Assembly: GCF_947499265.1 (NCBI RefSeq)
Contig: NZ_CANMNK010000012.1
Span: forward strand, 30,324-94,323
DNA length: 64,000 nucleotides
Reading direction: 5' to 3'
Source of the DNA: an uncultured Roseobacter sp.
GTDB taxonomy: Bacteria > Pseudomonadota > Alphaproteobacteria > Rhodobacterales > Rhodobacteraceae
Below the pieces are notes generated by a model that had not been told where the DNA came from, made no database searches, and saw nothing but the letters and a program-made list of their open reading frames with translations. A program made the position numbers and the translations under genes. This document shows positions 61,643 through 64,000 of the stretch, in pieces. Each line of letters opens with the position of its first letter. Within the stretch, counting starts at the first letter, position 1.

Positions 61643-62810
61643 CGCCTTTCGAGGAGGTGCCCGCCAAGTGTGCAATGCGCCGGTTGAATTCCGTCTCAAA
61701 ACTGTGGTTTTGCGCGAAGGCGAGGGCGGCCTCGCAGCGGGCGCTTACATCCGCCCGGTCCGCTGCGGCGACGGCAATCACATCGGCCAGCGCCTCCGGT
61801 TTGCCCAGGGGCGCGACCCAGCCTGCGCCGGATTGTTCTTGCAACGCCTGCCACATCCGGTTGGCATAGCCTGCGACCGCCACGCCACAGCCCAAAGCTT
61901 CCAGATAGGTGCAGGAGGGATCGGACTGGCGATGACAGCTGAGGAAAATATCGCTTTGGGTCCGGGTGAAGGGCACCAGTTCGCTTTGAAAATCCACCGT
62001 GCCGTGCAGATGCACATGGTCCTGCAGCCCGGCCGCGCCGATGCCGGTGCGGATCTCCTCCTCCAGACTGCCGGTCCCGAAGATGTCGAGCCGGAAATCC
62101 ACGCCCCGGTCGCGCAGACGGCGGGCAATCGGAATGAGATCATGGCTGCCCTTCATCCGCTCTAGGCGCCCGGAATGAATGAGCCGCAGCGGGCCCTGCG
62201 CCGCCAGATGCGCGCGCCGTGCCGCCATCTCGTCGGCCGTCGCCATATCCGCCCGCCGCACCCGGTTGTCGAGATAACGCACCGTATTGGCATTGATCCC
62301 GCGATAGGCCGCATCCGCCGGGTAGCCATTGGCCTGCAACCCGTCTGCGCGGCGAAAGGCGCGGCGGCGGCGGCGCTCCTGGCGCAGGGTCCAGAGCACC
62401 CCCTTGAGCTTGCGCAGGGGGGACAGCCGTGCATCGAGCTGGATGATCTGCAGCCGCGTCTCCAGAATATATTCGATGATGTAATAGAGCCTGACCGGCA
62501 GGGTTTGGCAGAGATCCGCCAGATAGAAATACCGGTGATTGTCGCCGCTGCAGAGGATCACGTCATACTGCGCCAACCGCTCCGGGCTCAGCCGCGCCGC
62601 CGCATCGGGCATCTGCAGCTCAAAAGGCAGGTTTTCAGGATCAACCGTGGTGCCGAAGGGCACCGTGCCGGTTTTCTGCAGGATACAATGGACTTGGCCG
62701 TCCCACCCCGCGCAATAAGACCGCATGCCTTCGAGAAACTTCTTGTCGAGCACCACGCCCTCTGGCGTCACCTGTGCCGGCGCCGAGGAAATGACGAGCA
62801 GATGTTTCAT
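61626..62810 (-). CDS. Glycosyltransferase family 4
   Basis: A 394-residue GT-B enzyme. LIHSGRLERMKGSHDLIPIA begins the donor domain near 214-233, and FGTGSLEEEIRTGI and SCTYLEALGCGVAVAGY carry the remaining nucleotide-sugar contacts. The usual E-x7-E is reduced to a single clear glutamate in YLEALGCG, so the donor site may be atypical. The N-terminal domain is unusual, with the SSAPAQVTPEGVVLDKKF opening. It overlaps the sulfotransferase gene downstream. Confidence 0.82.
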   Translation of the reverse strand: MKHLLVISSAPAQVTPEGVVLDKKFLEGMRSYCAGWDGQVHCILQKTGTVPFGTTVDPENLPFELQMPDAAARLSPERLAQYDVILCSGDNHRYFYLADLCQTLPVRLYYIIEYILETRLQIIQLDARLSPLRKLKGVLWTLRQERRRRRAFRRADGLQANGYPADAAYRGINANTVRYLDNRVRRADMATADEMAARRAHLAAQGPLRLIHSGRLERMKGSHDLIPIARRLRDRGVDFRLDIFGTGSLEEEIRTGIGAAGLQDHVHLHGTVDFQSELVPFTRTQSDIFLSCHRQSDPSCTYLEALGCGVAVAGYANRMWQALQEQSGAGWVAPLGKPEALADVIAVAAADRADVSARCEAALAFAQNHSFETEFNRRIAHLAGTSSKGDASAA

Positions 62811-63077
62811 TGCGGCGCGTGTCCCGTGCTAGGTCGGTGCGGAATGGACGGGAATGCGCCCGTGCGGAACATCGCATCAAATGCAGGCGAAAAACAGGCG
62901 TAAATCGGTTTGGGGTCTGCGGGCAGGCGCATTTTTCTTTCCCGGATCCGGGCCTTGGCATGTAGTGGTCTTTGAACCATAAGGCGGCAAGGGTTTTTGG
63001 GCTGCTGACTTTTCCCGCGCGGGGTCCCGTGGGCCCCAAAACCGTTCAGGTGTTGTTCGTCAGTCGGAAGTGTTGTC

Positions 63078-63830
63078 ATGATCGTATCGCATAAGCACAA
63101 GTTCATTTTTGTCAAAAACCGTAAGGTTGCGGGCACCTCCATGGAAGTTGCGCTGGCGAAAATCTGCGGGCCTGATGATATTTTATCCTCCGATGTGCCG
63201 GAACGCGGTCGCATTGGGCGCGATGATGTGCTGGAGGCCCATGCGCGCAACTACGAAGGCACCTTCAATCCCCTGAACGAGATCCGGCTGGACATGCGCC
63301 CCGCCGCCGTGGCGCGGGTGATCCGCGACCGGCTGCAGCGGCACCGCTATTACAGCCACATGCGCGCGGCCTCGATCAAGGCGCGGATCGGGGCGGAGAT
63401 CTGGGACAGCTATTACACCTTCTGTTTCGAGCGGAACCCCTGGGACAAGATGGTGTCGTTTTATTTCTGGTATAACCGGCTGAACGACGCGCCAGTGGAT
63501 CTCAACACCTTTGTCTGCGGCAAGATGGCCGGGCGCACGGTGGATCAGAAATACCCCACCGACTGGGACCGCTATACGCTGCAGAACAGGGTCATCGTCG
63601 ATGATGTCTTCGACTTCTCTGATCTGTCGGGCAATCTGGCCACCGCCCTGGGCCGCGCGGGCGTGGCGCCTGAGGTGATCGCCAGCGTGGAGCTGCCACG
63701 CGCCAAGACCCATACCCGCGCGGAAAACCCCGAGAAGCTCTCGGCAGCCTCCGATGCGGTGGTGCGCCGGATCTTTGCCCATGAGATCAAACACTTTGAC
63801 TACACCCCACCCGAGGGGTTGCTGGGCTAG
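63078..63830 (+). CDS. Sulfotransferase (Sulfotransfer_2-like)
   Basis: A 250-residue compact sulfotransferase. FIFVKNRKVAGTSMEVALA (about 9-27) is the 5'-PAPS loop, and FCFERNPWDKMVSFYFWYN (about 116-134) is the 3'-phosphate motif. Its opening MIVSHKHKFIFV resembles VISHQHKVIFV of the enzyme at 28125, suggesting common descent. It has its own 267-bp upstream gap and is followed by the truncated acyltransferase gene. Confidence 0.87.
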   Translation: MIVSHKHKFIFVKNRKVAGTSMEVALAKICGPDDILSSDVPERGRIGRDDVLEAHARNYEGTFNPLNEIRLDMRPAAVARVIRDRLQRHRYYSHMRAASIKARIGAEIWDSYYTFCFERNPWDKMVSFYFWYNRLNDAPVDLNTFVCGKMAGRTVDQKYPTDWDRYTLQNRVIVDDVFDFSDLSGNLATALGRAGVAPEVIASVELPRAKTHTRAENPEKLSAASDAVVRRIFAHEIKHFDYTPPEGLLG

Positions 63831-63949
63831 GGGCACACCCTGTTCCGGATGCGTTTCATTTGCTGCCCCCGGTTTGACGTGGACGCTTATTTGCAAAAAC
63901 ACTAGGAAAACATCGATATTTAACCTTATTAAAGAGCTTTATTCTTTTC

Positions 63950-64000
63950 ATGTTCGGTCTTTTTAGAACCTATCTGGCCCTCTGGGTGGTCGCCTCGCAT
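63950..64000 (+). CDS. Start of an acyltransferase-3 family gene (truncated by window)
   Basis: Only 17 codons are visible: MFGLFRTYLALWVVASH. The pattern R-x-YLAL-x-VVASH is the first helix of acyltransferase-3 proteins, where the final His is the family's conserved residue. The region before it is AT-rich and probably holds its promoter. It would be the third O-acyltransferase of the locus. Confidence 0.6.
   Translation, partial: MFGLFRTYLALWVVASH

Noticed and set aside
63920..63932. TTAA-N5-TTAA before the truncated acyltransferase as a CtrA site
   Set aside because: The spacing is five, not seven. The same applies to TTAA-N4-TTAA at 19521-19532.

Overview
The window is GC-rich alphaproteobacterial DNA. 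It looks like part of a plasmid, or a replicon carrying a plasmid module, from the Roseobacter group (Rhodobacterales). The evidence is a RepA-type replication initiator with iterons and a DnaA box beside parAB (23.3-27.2 kb), an exosortase of the VPLPA-CTERM (XrtD) kind with one evident substrate, CtrA-type TTAA-N7-TTAA sites, and a homologue of the Rhodobacter gene-transfer-agent (GTA) head-spike base protein. No tRNA, rRNA, transposase or CRISPR array was seen.

Most of the sequence encodes a large secreted, apparently highly sulfated exopolysaccharide. Layout: 0-2.5 kb, a lower-GC edge with the C-terminal part of an RgpF-like protein and an MsbA-type ABC exporter. 3.1-6.1 kb, an arylsulfotransferase-like protein, a small membrane protein and a membrane-anchored sulfotransferase. 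6.1-11.8 kb (minus strand), nucleotide-sugar dehydrogenase, uronate epimerase, BY-kinase-like ATPase, Wzz/GumC protein and ExeA-like ATPase. 12.3-19.4 kb (plus strand), priming sugar transferase, PrsT-like TPR lipoprotein, an unknown membrane protein, Wza-like export protein, outer-membrane barrel and rhomboid protease. 19.9-23.1 kb, a very large exported beta-helix protein. 23.3-27.2 kb, parB, parA, origin and repA. 27.4-31.0 kb, the VPLPA-CTERM protein, a sulfotransferase, a GFA-family protein and the exosortase. 31.2-41.6 kb, glycosyltransferases, O-acyltransferases and sulfotransferases. 41.6-47.7 kb (minus strand), a spike-like operon. 48.1-64 kb, a WecG-type transferase, Wzy-like polymerase, Wzx-like flippase, two Gfo/Idh/MocA oxidoreductases, and more glycosyltransferases and sulfotransferases, ending in a truncated acyltransferase.

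Together the genes describe a Wzx/Wzy pathway: priming (12.3 kb), repeat-unit assembly by about ten glycosyltransferases, decoration by eight PAPS-type sulfotransferases, one arylsulfotransferase-like protein and two or three acyltransferases, flipping (53.3 kb), polymerisation (49.0 kb), chain-length control (9.4 kb) and export (16.6 and 17.2 kb). The uronate genes (6.1-8.4 kb) suggest an acidic sugar.

The most unusual part is the four-gene operon at 41.6-47.7 kb. A GTA/phage-type spike base protein is followed by two mutually paralogous beta-rich fibre-like proteins and a signal-less beta-helix protein. That last protein is a paralogue of the exported beta-helix protein at 19.9 kb, whose gene and the VPLPA-CTERM gene carry the only two perfect TTAA-N7-TTAA sites I found. 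This suggests, but does not prove, a link between EPS synthesis, a virion-like spike that may recognise it, and CtrA control.
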